A program made the position numbers and the translations under genes. A DNA stretch of 64,000 nt, from assembly GCF_014400405.1 (NCBI RefSeq), contig NZ_CP060496.1, positions 3,100,001 to 3,164,000 of the forward strand, in the 5' to 3' direction. Shown piece by piece: positions 1-9,218 of the stretch; positions within the stretch are counted from its first letter, which is position 1; each line of letters starts with the position of its first letter. The stretch is from Brachybacterium sp. Z12 (lineage in GTDB: Bacteria > Actinomycetota > Actinomycetes > Actinomycetales > Dermabacteraceae). Below the pieces are notes generated by a model that worked only from the letters and a program-made list of their open reading frames with translations, made no database searches and was not told where the DNA came from.

Positions 1-1917
1 TTCCCGGACTCCCCGTACAAGTTCCCGCCGGAGTTCGCCCGCTTCAGCGACGGAGCACTGCCGTATGACGAGGTGATCGATTCCTACAAGTCTCACCTCG
101 CTCATCTGAACGGCAACTCGGTGATGAACTCCCCGTCGATGTTCTCGCGCCGCGTGGTCGAGATCGCCGCCTGCGGCGGCATCGCACTGTCTGGCCCCGG
201 CCGGGGAGTCGAGGAGACGTTCGGCGGGCTCATCCCCGCCTCGAAGGATGCCCTGTACTGGCGAGCCCTCCTCCACTCATGGTCCACGGACCCGGAGGCC
301 CGGGTGCGCGAGGCCTGGCGCCAGATGCGTGCGGTGCACCGTTCGCACACGGTGCTGACCGCGATGACGCTGCTGCTGCGCACTGCGGGAGTACCGGTGC
401 GGGCCCCTCGGCTCGACGACTACGCCGTGGTGCTCACCGCGAGCTCGGCCGATCTCGTCAACGGGGTCCTCACGCAGTCGTACCGGCCCCGTGAGGTGTT
501 CGTTCCCGGTGGTTCGACCGAGACCACGCGCCGGCTTGAACTCGCCGGGATCACCGTCCGTGACTCCTCCGAGGCGGGCCAGGCCGATTCTCGCTGGATC
601 GGGCTCATGGATGCTCCGCTCCCCCGCACCTGGTTCGAGGACCTGCTTCTGGCCACCCGCTTCGGGAGCTGGGACCGCATCGACGCGGAGAGGGCCGGTG
701 CTGATTCAGTGGGTCGCACCCTGGCCGCGCCCGGTGCCTCGGAAGGCTCCTCCACAGGGCTCGTGGCCACGGTGATCTCGAACGGATCCCCCACGGTGGA
801 GGACGCCCTGCGTACTCGCACCGAAGACGCCGTCACGCTCCTGGTGGCCGCGCCCCGCGCGGAAGAACTCTCTGCCCGCACCGCCGCAGACAGCCATGCT
901 CTGGATGCTCCGCCAGCCGCGCCACAGACGATCATCGTGGCGGGTCACGACCTGAAGTTCGTGGGACCGCTGGTCGGCGCCCTCGAGTCCGCCGGGCACA
1001 CGGTGCTGATCGACCAGTGGGAGAGCCACACCCAGCATGACGAGGAACGCTCAATCGAGCTGCTGGCTCAGGCCGACACCGTCTTCTGCGAGTGGGGGCT
1101 CGGCAACGCGATCTGGTACTCGAAGCATGTGCGACCCCAGCAGCGGCTCGTCGTGCGGGTGCACTCCCAGGAGCTGTTCCGCCCCTATCTGAGCCGGGTC
1201 GACCACTCCCGCGTGGATCGCTATATCTTCGTGGGCGAGCTGATCCGCCGCGCCGCCGTGGAGGGGCACGGGGTCCCGGAGGCGAAGACGCAGCTGGTCC
1301 CGAACTTCGTGCGCACCGAGGATTTCGCTCTCGAGAAGCGAGAAGGCGCCGCCAAGACCATCGGGTTCGTCGGAATCGTCCCCCGCGCCAAACGCCTGGA
1401 CCTCGCGGTGGACGTGCTCGCCAAGCTTCTCGAGGTGGACCCGGAGTACCGCCTGGTCATCAAGGGACGCCGCCCGGAGGATTTCCCCTGGATGGTGAAC
1501 CGCCCGGACGAGATGGACTGGTACCGCGAGCAGTACTCCCGTATCGAGGAGATCAACGCCGCTCACCCGGGGGCAGTCACCTTCGACCCTCAGAGCGATG
1601 ACATGCCCGAGTGGTATCGAAAGATCGGGATCGCGCTCTCGGTCTCCGATTTCGAGTCGTTCCACCTGACCATCGCCGATGGCGCGGCCTCCGGGGCGCT
1701 TCCCGCATTGCTGGCCTGGGCAGGAAGCGACTTCCTGTACCCACGGGAATGGCTGAGCGCTACCGTCGACGGGACGGTCGCATCGATCCATGCGCGCCAG
1801 GAACTGGTGCGCACCGAGCATGAAGAGATCGAGAGGCGGTATGCCATGAGCACATCGATGCCCGCGCTCCTGAATGCTCTCGAGGCGGCGGACGTACAGA
1901 CCGGGCGCCCCTCATGA
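1..1917 (+). CDS. Two-module glycosyltransferase, 5' end outside window
   Basis: The frame is open from base 1, so the start lies upstream; the first in-window start-like codon is the GTG at 73. The first visible part resembles the C-terminal half of a CgeB/DUF3880-type GT-B glycosyltransferase: NGNSVMNSPSMFSRRVVEIA followed by an AACGG turn is the usual nucleotide-sugar region. After a linker with a Rossmann-like stretch (IIVAGHDLKFVG, about base 931) comes a second GT4-like module with VPNFVRTEDF, GFVGIVPRAKRLDL and SDFESFHLTIADGAASG. It probably transfers sugars during cell-surface polysaccharide synthesis in the cytosol. Its ATGA stop/start overlap with the heparinase-like gene implies co-translation. 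The donor and acceptor cannot be inferred. Confidence 0.8.
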   Translation, partial: FPDSPYKFPPEFARFSDGALPYDEVIDSYKSHLAHLNGNSVMNSPSMFSRRVVEIAACGGIALSGPGRGVEETFGGLIPASKDALYWRALLHSWSTDPEARVREAWRQMRAVHRSHTVLTAMTLLLRTAGVPVRAPRLDDYAVVLTASSADLVNGVLTQSYRPREVFVPGGSTETTRRLELAGITVRDSSEAGQADSRWIGLMDAPLPRTWFEDLLLATRFGSWDRIDAERAGADSVGRTLAAPGASEGSSTGLVATVISNGSPTVEDALRTRTEDAVTLLVAAPRAEELSARTAADSHALDAPPAAPQTIIVAGHDLKFVGPLVGALESAGHTVLIDQWESHTQHDEERSIELLAQADTVFCEWGLGNAIWYSKHVRPQQRLVVRVHSQELFRPYLSRVDHSRVDRYIFVGELIRRAAVEGHGVPEAKTQLVPNFVRTEDFALEKREGAAKTIGFVGIVPRAKRLDLAVDVLAKLLEVDPEYRLVIKGRRPEDFPWMVNRPDEMDWYREQYSRIEEINAAHPGAVTFDPQSDDMPEWYRKIGIALSVSDFESFHLTIADGAASGALPALLAWAGSDFLYPREWLSATVDGTVASIHARQELVRTEHEEIERRYAMSTSMPALLNALEAADVQTGRPS

Positions 1918-3696
1918 ACAGCGCGGATCCCACGACCCCGGCACGGCGCTTCTCTCGCGAGATGGCCGAACAGCTCGCCTTCGGCGCGCCGTTCGCACCG
2001 ACGCCACAGGACGCGCAAAAGGCCGCTGCCCTCGTCGCAGGAACCCTCGACCTGCCGCCGAACAAGACCTGGAGGATGCCGGCGGAGATCACCTGGTACG
2101 AGAATCCGTTCAAGGAGCCGAACTGGGTCGCCCAGTTCCACATGCTCCGCTGGATCGATCCTCTGCGTCGGCAGGCGGAGAAGGGGAATGTCGCCCTCCT
2201 CGACCTCTGGCTGCATATCGCGGAGGGATGGATCGAGAAGAACCCTCCAGGTCGGGGACGCGCCAACTATTCCTGGGCCGACATGATCGAAGCTGCGCGG
2301 GCCATGACGTTCGCCTTCGCCCTCCCCGTGCTCGAGGACCATCACCCGGAGAAGCTGCCGATCTTCCTCGACTCGCTGGAGCAGCACGGTGAGTGGCTGG
2401 CTGAGGAGAAGCACATCCGCACCGGCAATCACGCGCTGCAGCAGCACCAGGGACTCCTGGTCATCGGGACCGTGCTGGAGCGCCCGGAATGGGTCGAGCT
2501 GGCGGTGCAGCGAGCAGAGCAGATGCTCCATGAGTCGTATGACGATCAGGGGATCAACGAAGAGGGAGCAGTCCAGTACCACCAGATCAACTTCCTCTGG
2601 TGGAACGCCCTCGGGAAGCGGGTGCAGATCGCGACCGGCTCCACCCCGGACGCGTTTCAGCGGGTGGCCAAGGCTCCCCTCGCGATGGCTCATGCGACCC
2701 GCCCGGACGGACGGTACGAGCTGATCGGTGATACCGAAGAGTTCACCCCTCGCGCACTCGGCCATCCGGCGATCGACTATGTGAGCAGCGCCGGCGCGAA
2801 GGGCATCCCCCATTGGACAGGGTGGCCGTGTTCGGCTCGGGCTACGCCTACGGCCGCTCCACCTGGGGAGACTCGCGCCAGCGCTTCAAGGATGCTTCCT
2901 TCTACAGCCTCCGATTCGGGCCCCAGAACAGAATCCACGGCCATGCCGACGGGATGGCGCTCACGCTGTGGGCCGGCGGCGAATCACTGCTCGTCGACTC
3001 GGGGAAGTACGCGTACGACGCGAAGGATCCTTACCGAGCTCATCTGCTGAGCCGCGAAGCCCATAACTCGGTGACGATCGCGGATTCCGAGTATGACAAG
3101 ACTGCTGTCGTCGAACTCGTCGCCTCGAGCAGGCACGACGACTTCGAGCATTACCGCTTCGATGACCACGGCTATGCAGGCGTGCAGCTCACGCGGAACG
3201 TGCTCATCTCTCTGCGCTGGCAGGTCGCCGTTCTGGTCGACTCCTTCACCGCCGACCGTGACGTCACCATGAGCCAGTGGTGGCACCTGTCCCCGAGGCG
3301 AGCCATCGGCGAGAGGACCCTGCCATCATCGCGCGCACGCCGACCAATGAGCTTCGCCTCGCCTGGCCCGAGGACAGCACTGCTTCTCGGATCACCCGCG
3401 GCACGAAAAATCCTTACCAAGGATGGTTCTCACCGACCTGGCGCAAGCTCGAGCCGACCCGCACCATCCAGGCGATGACCTCCGGGCGATCCGGCCGCAT
3501 CGTCACGGGGCTCAGCTTCTCCCCGGCTGCTGCTCCGCGCTCCCTCGAGGTCACGGCAGCTGATGAGCAGGAGGGCCTGCTCCTGCACATTCAACGCGGC
3601 GACAGCCAGAGATTCACAGCGCTCGTCCAGGACTCTGCCGCAGCACTCACCCTCGGAGACCACACCGCGTCCGAAATCGCGCTGGCCCTGAGATAA
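1914..3696 (+). CDS. Heparinase II/III-family protein, two single-base frameshifts
   Basis: The N-terminal ~290 residues are an all-alpha region of alginate-lyase/heparinase type (NYSWADMIEAARA, NHALQQHQGLLVIG, INEEGAVQYHQINFLWWN). The C-terminal part is the heparinase II/III beta domain (GSGYAYGRSTWGD, RIHGHADGMALTLW, DSGKYAYDAKDPYRAHL, AHNSVTIADSEYD). Such proteins cleave or remodel uronic-acid polysaccharides, and in glycan clusters they often act on the product. The frame breaks at about 2807-2811 (a run of five C) and about 3292-3295 (a run of four C). Adding one C at each rebuilds GIPPLDRVAVFG and WWHLSPEASH, so I read one gene of about 594 residues. No signal peptide is visible. The start overlaps the upstream glycosyltransferase by ATGA. 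Confidence 0.82.
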
Positions 3697-3739
3697 TCGT
3701 TCACCCCTCCTGCACCGCAGGGACCTCGAAGGAGAATTG

Positions 3740-5575
3740 ATGCGCCTGTTCGTCGGAATCCGGACCAAGAACGATGTTCCTCGTTCCGAACGCGGCCCTC
3801 TGCGTGATGCCGTGCGTGCGGCGCAGGCTGCGCTCAATGCCGTGCAGCCATGGCCAGAGGAGAACACGACGCAGGATCTCCGCTGGATCCCCGGAGAGGG
3901 CAAGGTCGCCACGCTCTTCCGCTCCAACGAGGAGCCGCCCATCCCCGAACGGGAAGGGTGGATCGGCAACAAGGCACGCATCTGGTCCTGGTCAGGAATC
4001 ATGGGCAGCGACCTGCACGCCGGCCTGAAAGCATCGAAGGCCGATTCCGTCGACGATGTCGCCGTCTGGTCGGGCATCGGCAGCTTCGCCCTGCTCGGCG
4101 CGACACCGGACACCCTGGTGGCCTTCACCAACCAGCACCGCTCCGAGGGGCTGTATTGGATCTCGACCCCTACAGCCGTGGTGGTCTCGAACTCCGCGGC
4201 CCTCCTGGCGGTGATGCGGGGCAACGGGGCTCCGGAGTACAGCCGGATCGGCACCGCTGCCTTCCTCATGCACGGCCTCCCGTTCGCGGACGCGACGCCG
4301 TTCGCCGGAGTTCGTACTCTCGAGGCCGCCGCCAAGCTGATCTCGGACGACCGCACCGATGCCCGGATCGAGTTCGACGAGGTGGAGCAGGACGCCGGTG
4401 CCATCGACGTCCACGCCACAGCGGAGAAGATCGCAACGGGCCTCGTCGAATACGCGCGCATCCTCGCCGCCGGGTCCGGGGAGGTTGCTGCAGCGATCAC
4501 CGGAGGCAAGGACAGCCGCCTGGTCGTCTCCACCCTGCATGCCGCCGGCATCGACTTCTCGACCTACACCAACGGGTTGCCCGAGAGCGGCGAATCGGCC
4601 GTGGGAACCCGTGTCACCGAGGCCCTCGGGGTGGAGCACAAGCTGCACACCCCACCCGTGCGGCGATCGGCCAGTGGGAAGTCGATCTTCGAGGCGCGCC
4701 CGGAGGCCCAGGCATGGGCGACGCTGCGCTCCACCGGAGGTATGGGCAATGCCTTCACCGTGCTCCCGGACCCGTCTCGCGCGCATCTGTCCGTCACGGC
4801 CAAGACCAACTTCGGCGGCCAGGGTGGGGAGATCATCCGCGGGGGCTTCGCTCGGGAGCTTCCCACCGATCCGAGCAGCAGCGACGCCTTCACGGCGTTG
4901 ACCTCGCGCTGGTTCAACAACAAGGACCTGCTCACTCCACTTGCAGCCGAAGCTGTCATTGCTGACGTGCAGGAGCACCTGGACATCGCAGATCGCGACC
5001 CGGTCCAGGCCGCGTTCCTCGCCTATGTCACCAACCGCACGGGCCGCTGGCTCTCGACCATGCGACATGGAGAGTCCGTGACGGCATCGCACACGACCTT
5101 GCTGATCAACAATCAGATGATCCGCCAGCTGCGCTCGCTGCCTTCCTCGATGCTCCTCGGGGAACGGATCGCCCACGAGGTGATGTCGATCCTCGCTCCC
5201 GAGATCGTGGACCTGCCGTTCTTCCGAGATCGCTGGGCGTTCGAGAAGAACGGACCGGATGCGACGTACAAGCCCGAGAGCTGGGACGAGCGTGCGCCAT
5301 ACACCGCGCACGATCAGCCCCGTGCGAACTTCAACTGGCGCGTCGCGTACAGCCAGCCGCTGAGCGCGTACTTCAAGCAGTTCGTCCTCTCCAAGGAATC
5401 GACTCTGCTCGATGACATCATCGATCGTGCCGCAGTGAGCGCGATGTTCGACGGCAAGAAGTACCGCGCACCCGCCGCCTGGGCGCTGTTCTCCGCGAAG
5501 TTCATGGCGAACGATCAGTGGTTGAGCACGGCCGCTCCCGAGGGTCAGATGATCGAGATCGAGGTTCCTTCCTGA
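3740..5575 (+). CDS. Asparagine-synthase-like (AsnB-type) ligase of a polysaccharide cluster
   Basis: The ATG at 3740 is preceded by GGAG at 3731-3734; a TTG one codon earlier is less likely. The 611-residue protein has an N-terminal region resembling a decayed glutamine-amidotransferase class II domain. It begins MRLFVGIRT, so it lacks the Cys nucleophile at position 2. The synthetase half carries the ATP-pyrophosphatase loop TGGKDSR (about residue 256) and a GGQGGEIIRGG stretch. AsnB-like proteins of this kind adenylate a carboxylate and form an amide; here the substrate may be a uronic or amino-acid group of the surface glycan (inference). It is paralogous to the minus-strand gene at 7285-9056, and its stop overlaps the next start (TGATG). 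Confidence 0.8.
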   Translation: MRLFVGIRTKNDVPRSERGPLRDAVRAAQAALNAVQPWPEENTTQDLRWIPGEGKVATLFRSNEEPPIPEREGWIGNKARIWSWSGIMGSDLHAGLKASKADSVDDVAVWSGIGSFALLGATPDTLVAFTNQHRSEGLYWISTPTAVVVSNSAALLAVMRGNGAPEYSRIGTAAFLMHGLPFADATPFAGVRTLEAAAKLISDDRTDARIEFDEVEQDAGAIDVHATAEKIATGLVEYARILAAGSGEVAAAITGGKDSRLVVSTLHAAGIDFSTYTNGLPESGESAVGTRVTEALGVEHKLHTPPVRRSASGKSIFEARPEAQAWATLRSTGGMGNAFTVLPDPSRAHLSVTAKTNFGGQGGEIIRGGFARELPTDPSSSDAFTALTSRWFNNKDLLTPLAAEAVIADVQEHLDIADRDPVQAAFLAYVTNRTGRWLSTMRHGESVTASHTTLLINNQMIRQLRSLPSSMLLGERIAHEVMSILAPEIVDLPFFRDRWAFEKNGPDATYKPESWDERAPYTAHDQPRANFNWRVAYSQPLSAYFKQFVLSKESTLLDDIIDRAAVSAMFDGKKYRAPAAWALFSAKFMANDQWLSTAAPEGQMIEIEVPS

Positions 5576-7278
5576 TGAGTTCCAAGCCCGAGAGCACGTC
5601 CGCCGCTGAAGGTGACGACTCCGCGGCCCCGACGGATGTCTTCATCTGGGGAAGCTGCGTCAGCCGAGACACCTTCGGCTTCCTCCCCGAAGAGTTCACC
5701 CTGACGCGATACGTCGCCAGGCAGTCGCTCATCAGCGCGGGCACGAACGCAAGTGCCGTGCGCGCGCAGATCACCGATCCGGCGTCGAAGTTCCAGGCAC
5801 GGATGATCCTCGGCGATCTCACGGGAGATCTGTACCGATCGCTCGAGCAGCATGCTGCGGAGACCGACATCGTGCTGGTGGACCTCGTCGACGAGCGCGG
5901 CGGAGTCATCGATTTCGGCGACGCCTATGCGACGAAGCTCAGCGAGTTCTGGGGCGCCGGCGGGCGCGATGCGTCACGCGGCGCGTCGCAGATCCCCTTC
6001 GGCACCGACGAGCACTTCACGCTCTGGCAGGAAGGGGCACGACGATTCGTCGGCGCGCTTCGCGCCGCGGAGCTGCTGCCCCGCACTCTTGTGCTCCACG
6101 CGCCGTGGGCCAGCGAGTTCGACACCGGCGAGCAGCTCGAGATCCAGAGCTGGATGAAGGACCCCGCCACCGCGAACCAGGAGTACACCCGGTACGTCAC
6201 CTTCCTCCGCGATTGCGGACTGCAGGTGGCGGAGCTTCCTCCTCCGGAACTCGCAAAGACTTCCAGGGACCACCAGTGGGGCCCCAGCCCGTTCCACTAT
6301 CAGAACAGCGCCTACGAGTACTTCGCGAACGCCATCACCTCGGTGACCGACTCCGCTGCGGAAACCGTTCGACGAGAGCCATTCCCACGCCGCGACACCT
6401 CCGCATGGGGCGACGGCGACTTCACCGACGTCAGCACTCCGAGCGAGATACCCGCGACGCTGCCGGAGTCCCTGTATCTGACGATCTGGCACAACGGGTA
6501 CCCACTGGACCTCTACGTCGAGAATCTCGGTGCTCCGACCACCCTGGTGAGCTTCCATGCGGCGCTCGGCGGATCCGGTCTCAAGCCGCCCATCTTCACG
6601 GGCCGCGCCATCAGCGCGGGCAGCGGGATGAACAGGATCTTCGTCTCGGATCCCGGGCTGCTCACGGCGGACGACCTCGGCCTGGCCTGGTACCTGGGCA
6701 CGAACTCGCTCAACCTCACCGCACTGCTCACCGAGGCAATCCGCGAGCTCCAGTCCCGCATGAGCGCCAAGCACCTCGTGTTCTTCGGAATGTCCGGAGG
6801 TGGGTTCGCCGCCCTGAACTTCTCTCACGAGTTCCCGGGATCTCTCGCCCTCCCCGTCAACCCGCAGACCCGCATCCTCGATTACGCCGAGATCCATTGG
6901 GACGCCATGGCTCGAGCATGCTTCGGGACAGCTGATACCGCGCAGTCACGCGCGGCGCTGGAATCCCACCCACGGGCAGACCTGCGCGCGGTGTACGCAG
7001 CAGGGTTCGCCAATACGGTGATCTACGTTCAGAACTCGGCAGACGCCCACGTCTCGACGCAGCTCATCCCCTGGTTCGAGGCCGTCAGCTGGCGGCAGAA
7101 CGCCATGCTCCTCTTCGGCGATTGGGGCAACGGCCACGTTCCGCCGCCAGCCGTCGTCCTGAAGAAGCTGATCGAATCCATAGCTTCCGCGGACGGCGAC
7201 TGGGTTTCCCTTGCTCGGGGCTGGCACGCGAGCGTTCAACCGAGCAGAGAAATGGTCAAGGAGCGCACCGGGCGGTGA
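5575..7278 (+). CDS. DUF6270 / alpha-beta hydrolase fusion, polysaccharide biosynthesis
   Basis: The ATG at 5575 overlaps the upstream stop by one base, giving 567 residues. Residues ~20-260 match the DUF6270 type: GSCVSRDTFGFLP near the start, VARQSLISAG, then HQWGPSPFHYQNSAYEYFAN. This is an SGNH-like fold common in capsule and EPS loci. Residues ~300-560 are an alpha/beta-hydrolase-like domain with the nucleophile elbow FFGMSGGGFAALNF. Related hydrolase domains occur alone in polysaccharide clusters, for example the gene at 15650-16534 here. A role in adding or removing acyl or amide substituents is plausible but unproven. The gene ends six bases from the convergent stop of the second AsnB-like gene. 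Confidence 0.75.
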   Translation: MSSKPESTSAAEGDDSAAPTDVFIWGSCVSRDTFGFLPEEFTLTRYVARQSLISAGTNASAVRAQITDPASKFQARMILGDLTGDLYRSLEQHAAETDIVLVDLVDERGGVIDFGDAYATKLSEFWGAGGRDASRGASQIPFGTDEHFTLWQEGARRFVGALRAAELLPRTLVLHAPWASEFDTGEQLEIQSWMKDPATANQEYTRYVTFLRDCGLQVAELPPPELAKTSRDHQWGPSPFHYQNSAYEYFANAITSVTDSAAETVRREPFPRRDTSAWGDGDFTDVSTPSEIPATLPESLYLTIWHNGYPLDLYVENLGAPTTLVSFHAALGGSGLKPPIFTGRAISAGSGMNRIFVSDPGLLTADDLGLAWYLGTNSLNLTALLTEAIRELQSRMSAKHLVFFGMSGGGFAALNFSHEFPGSLALPVNPQTRILDYAEIHWDAMARACFGTADTAQSRAALESHPRADLRAVYAAGFANTVIYVQNSADAHVSTQLIPWFEAVSWRQNAMLLFGDWGNGHVPPPAVVLKKLIESIASADGDWVSLARGWHASVQPSREMVKERTGR

Positions 7279-7284
7279 ACTGCC

Positions 7285-9056
7285 TCAGGCGCCGATGTAA
7301 CTCCGCACCATGGGTGGGGCCTCCGGCATTGCCAAGGGGAGCATCCGTTCGTCTCCGTAGCTGCTGGCCCAATTGAACAGTCGAGCCAGCATCCGCCCTT
7401 GTCCTCGCAAGTCCGTGGGCGGCGCGGCGCGAAGAGAATCGATCATAGAGGTCTCCAGACCGTCCGTCTGCATCTGCTCCGCCAGCGCCGACAGACCAGT
7501 CCTGATCGCCGGCGCCATATCCGGCCGTGGCCTGCCGCGATAGCGGTTCGGACGTATCGCCTGCTGGGACCGCTTCTGTGCTTTCCGGTAGTCGTCGATG
7601 CGGGGGCGATGCTCGACCAGTCCCGGATGGGAGAGCGTTGCCCGCTCCAGGGCCACGGTCCAGACTGGTACTCGAGATCATGCAGTTCAGGAGCGAGGCT
7701 CTCGACGATGTCATAGAGGACCTTCCCTTCGTACCGCTCGGCCGGGTCGAGGGCCTCGGAGGCACGCAGCAGAGCTGACTGCTGCAGGATCGAGACGTTG
7801 GTGGCCCCGTAGGTCTGCCCCCAGCGACGACCGCCGGCATGTCCACGCATCCTGAACGTCTCATAATGACGGTCGAGCGACTGCGCAAGCGTGGAGCCCG
7901 GCAAGTACCTTATAGCCTCTATGAAACTCTGCTCACCCTTCTCCGCGAGATCACCAGGAATGTGGAACGGGCTTCGGAGACCCTGTAAGAGAGTTCTCGC
8001 GTCAGCGTCTGTCGAGTCTTCTGTGTGCGCCATCCGCTTCCACGAGGGGTGGGACTCCAAGACCCCCGCCCAATACCCTCGATAGATCTCGCCTCCAGCC
8101 CCATTGATCCGCGCTTCAGGCTCCGTGAGCCGGTACGTCAGCCCCAGCGGAACGAATTGATTCGTCAGGCCGTGTCGATAGTTCTGGAATCGAGCGAGCT
8201 CTCCTTCGACCGTCGTCGGCCATAGATCTCGTGGACTGCGCCAATCGACCCATCCCAGCCCTAGCCCCTCAACGAGCCTGGAGGAGATCTCGAGGTCCTG
8301 CTGGACAGTTGGCGAATGCGCGATGCTTCCACCTGGCGGAGTCGGATCCGTTGCTGCGATCTGGACTCGATCTGCGCATCCAGCGCCGAGAACGAGCGCC
8401 AGCACCACCCGCGAGTCCTTGCCTCCCGACAGGTTGATGGCGACCCGCTCATGCGTGTCGACCAGCTTCTGCACATCGGCGATCGCTCGGTCGATGCCGT
8501 CACGCAATAACGAGTCGTACCCGCCGACTGCAGTGTTCTCGGGACGCGGCACCACTCGGAATCCGTGCCCGCTCACCTCGATCGCGCGATCCGGCGGCAA
8601 CCATCGCACGCCGTCGATCGGCGTGGAGAAATCGAAGATGCAATCCAGGAAGTCGTGGCGCGCGCTGATGGTCTCAAGTAGGTAAGCCCAGTCGGTATCC
8701 AACCTGCCACCGGCAGCCCGTACTGCGTGCGCCGTCTTCGCGGCGGACGTTCCGACGAACAGCGACACTGCGTCGAGTGTTTCTGCACGGGATATCGCGA
8801 GAGGCTGCATTCCGAACCGATCCGCGAGGATCAGCCTGCGCCCGTCCTGGGCCCGTGCGACGCACCACCACTCTCCGCTCTGAGCGATCACTCCACCCAG
8901 CGGTGCTCCTTCGGCGAAGCAGTCCTGGTCCTCGACAGGCTCGAAAGTCGCACCCCATGCCGACTCGATCGTGAAGTCGTCCGCCGCCGGAGCATCTGCC
9001 GCCGGCCGTCGCTCCTCGATGTCGGGGAACCGCAGAACGTCAACCTTGGCAATCAT
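7285..9056 (-). CDS. Second asparagine-synthase-like ligase, one frameshift
   Basis: The ATG at 9056 has AAGGAG just upstream. The N-terminal ~190 residues still resemble a class II glutamine-amidotransferase domain (LILADRFGMQPLAIS) but start MIAKVDV, with no catalytic Cys. The synthetase domain has LSGGKDSRVVLAL (about residue 213) and GAGGEIYRGYWAG. The frame breaks near 7649-7652: adding one base to a GGG (CCC on the coding strand) run joins SGPWP to LERATLSHPGLVEH and gives about 590 residues. It is a paralog of the plus-strand gene at 3740, with which it is nearly convergent. It is probably an ATP-dependent amide ligase acting on a glycan precursor; the substrate is unknown. Confidence 0.8.
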
Positions 9057-9218
9057 CTGTTGCTCCTTCGAGAGACTCCGCGAGCACTCTATCGTGGCTC
9101 ACATACCGTGCCTGCAGAACCGCGCACTGCAATCCCCGTCACCGCCATTCGCCAGCTTCACCTTTTTGTAACGTGCAACAGCCCCGGACATCCTCAAAAG
9201 CTGATAGAAGTACCAATC
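9057..9218. promoter_or_regulatory. Divergent intergenic region
   Basis: This is the only spacer between the minus-strand AsnB-like gene and the plus-strand SGNH gene, so promoters for both should lie here. A T-rich patch (CTTTTTGTAACG, about 9169-9180) is the least GC-rich part. I could not assign -35/-10 boxes confidently. Confidence 0.3.
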
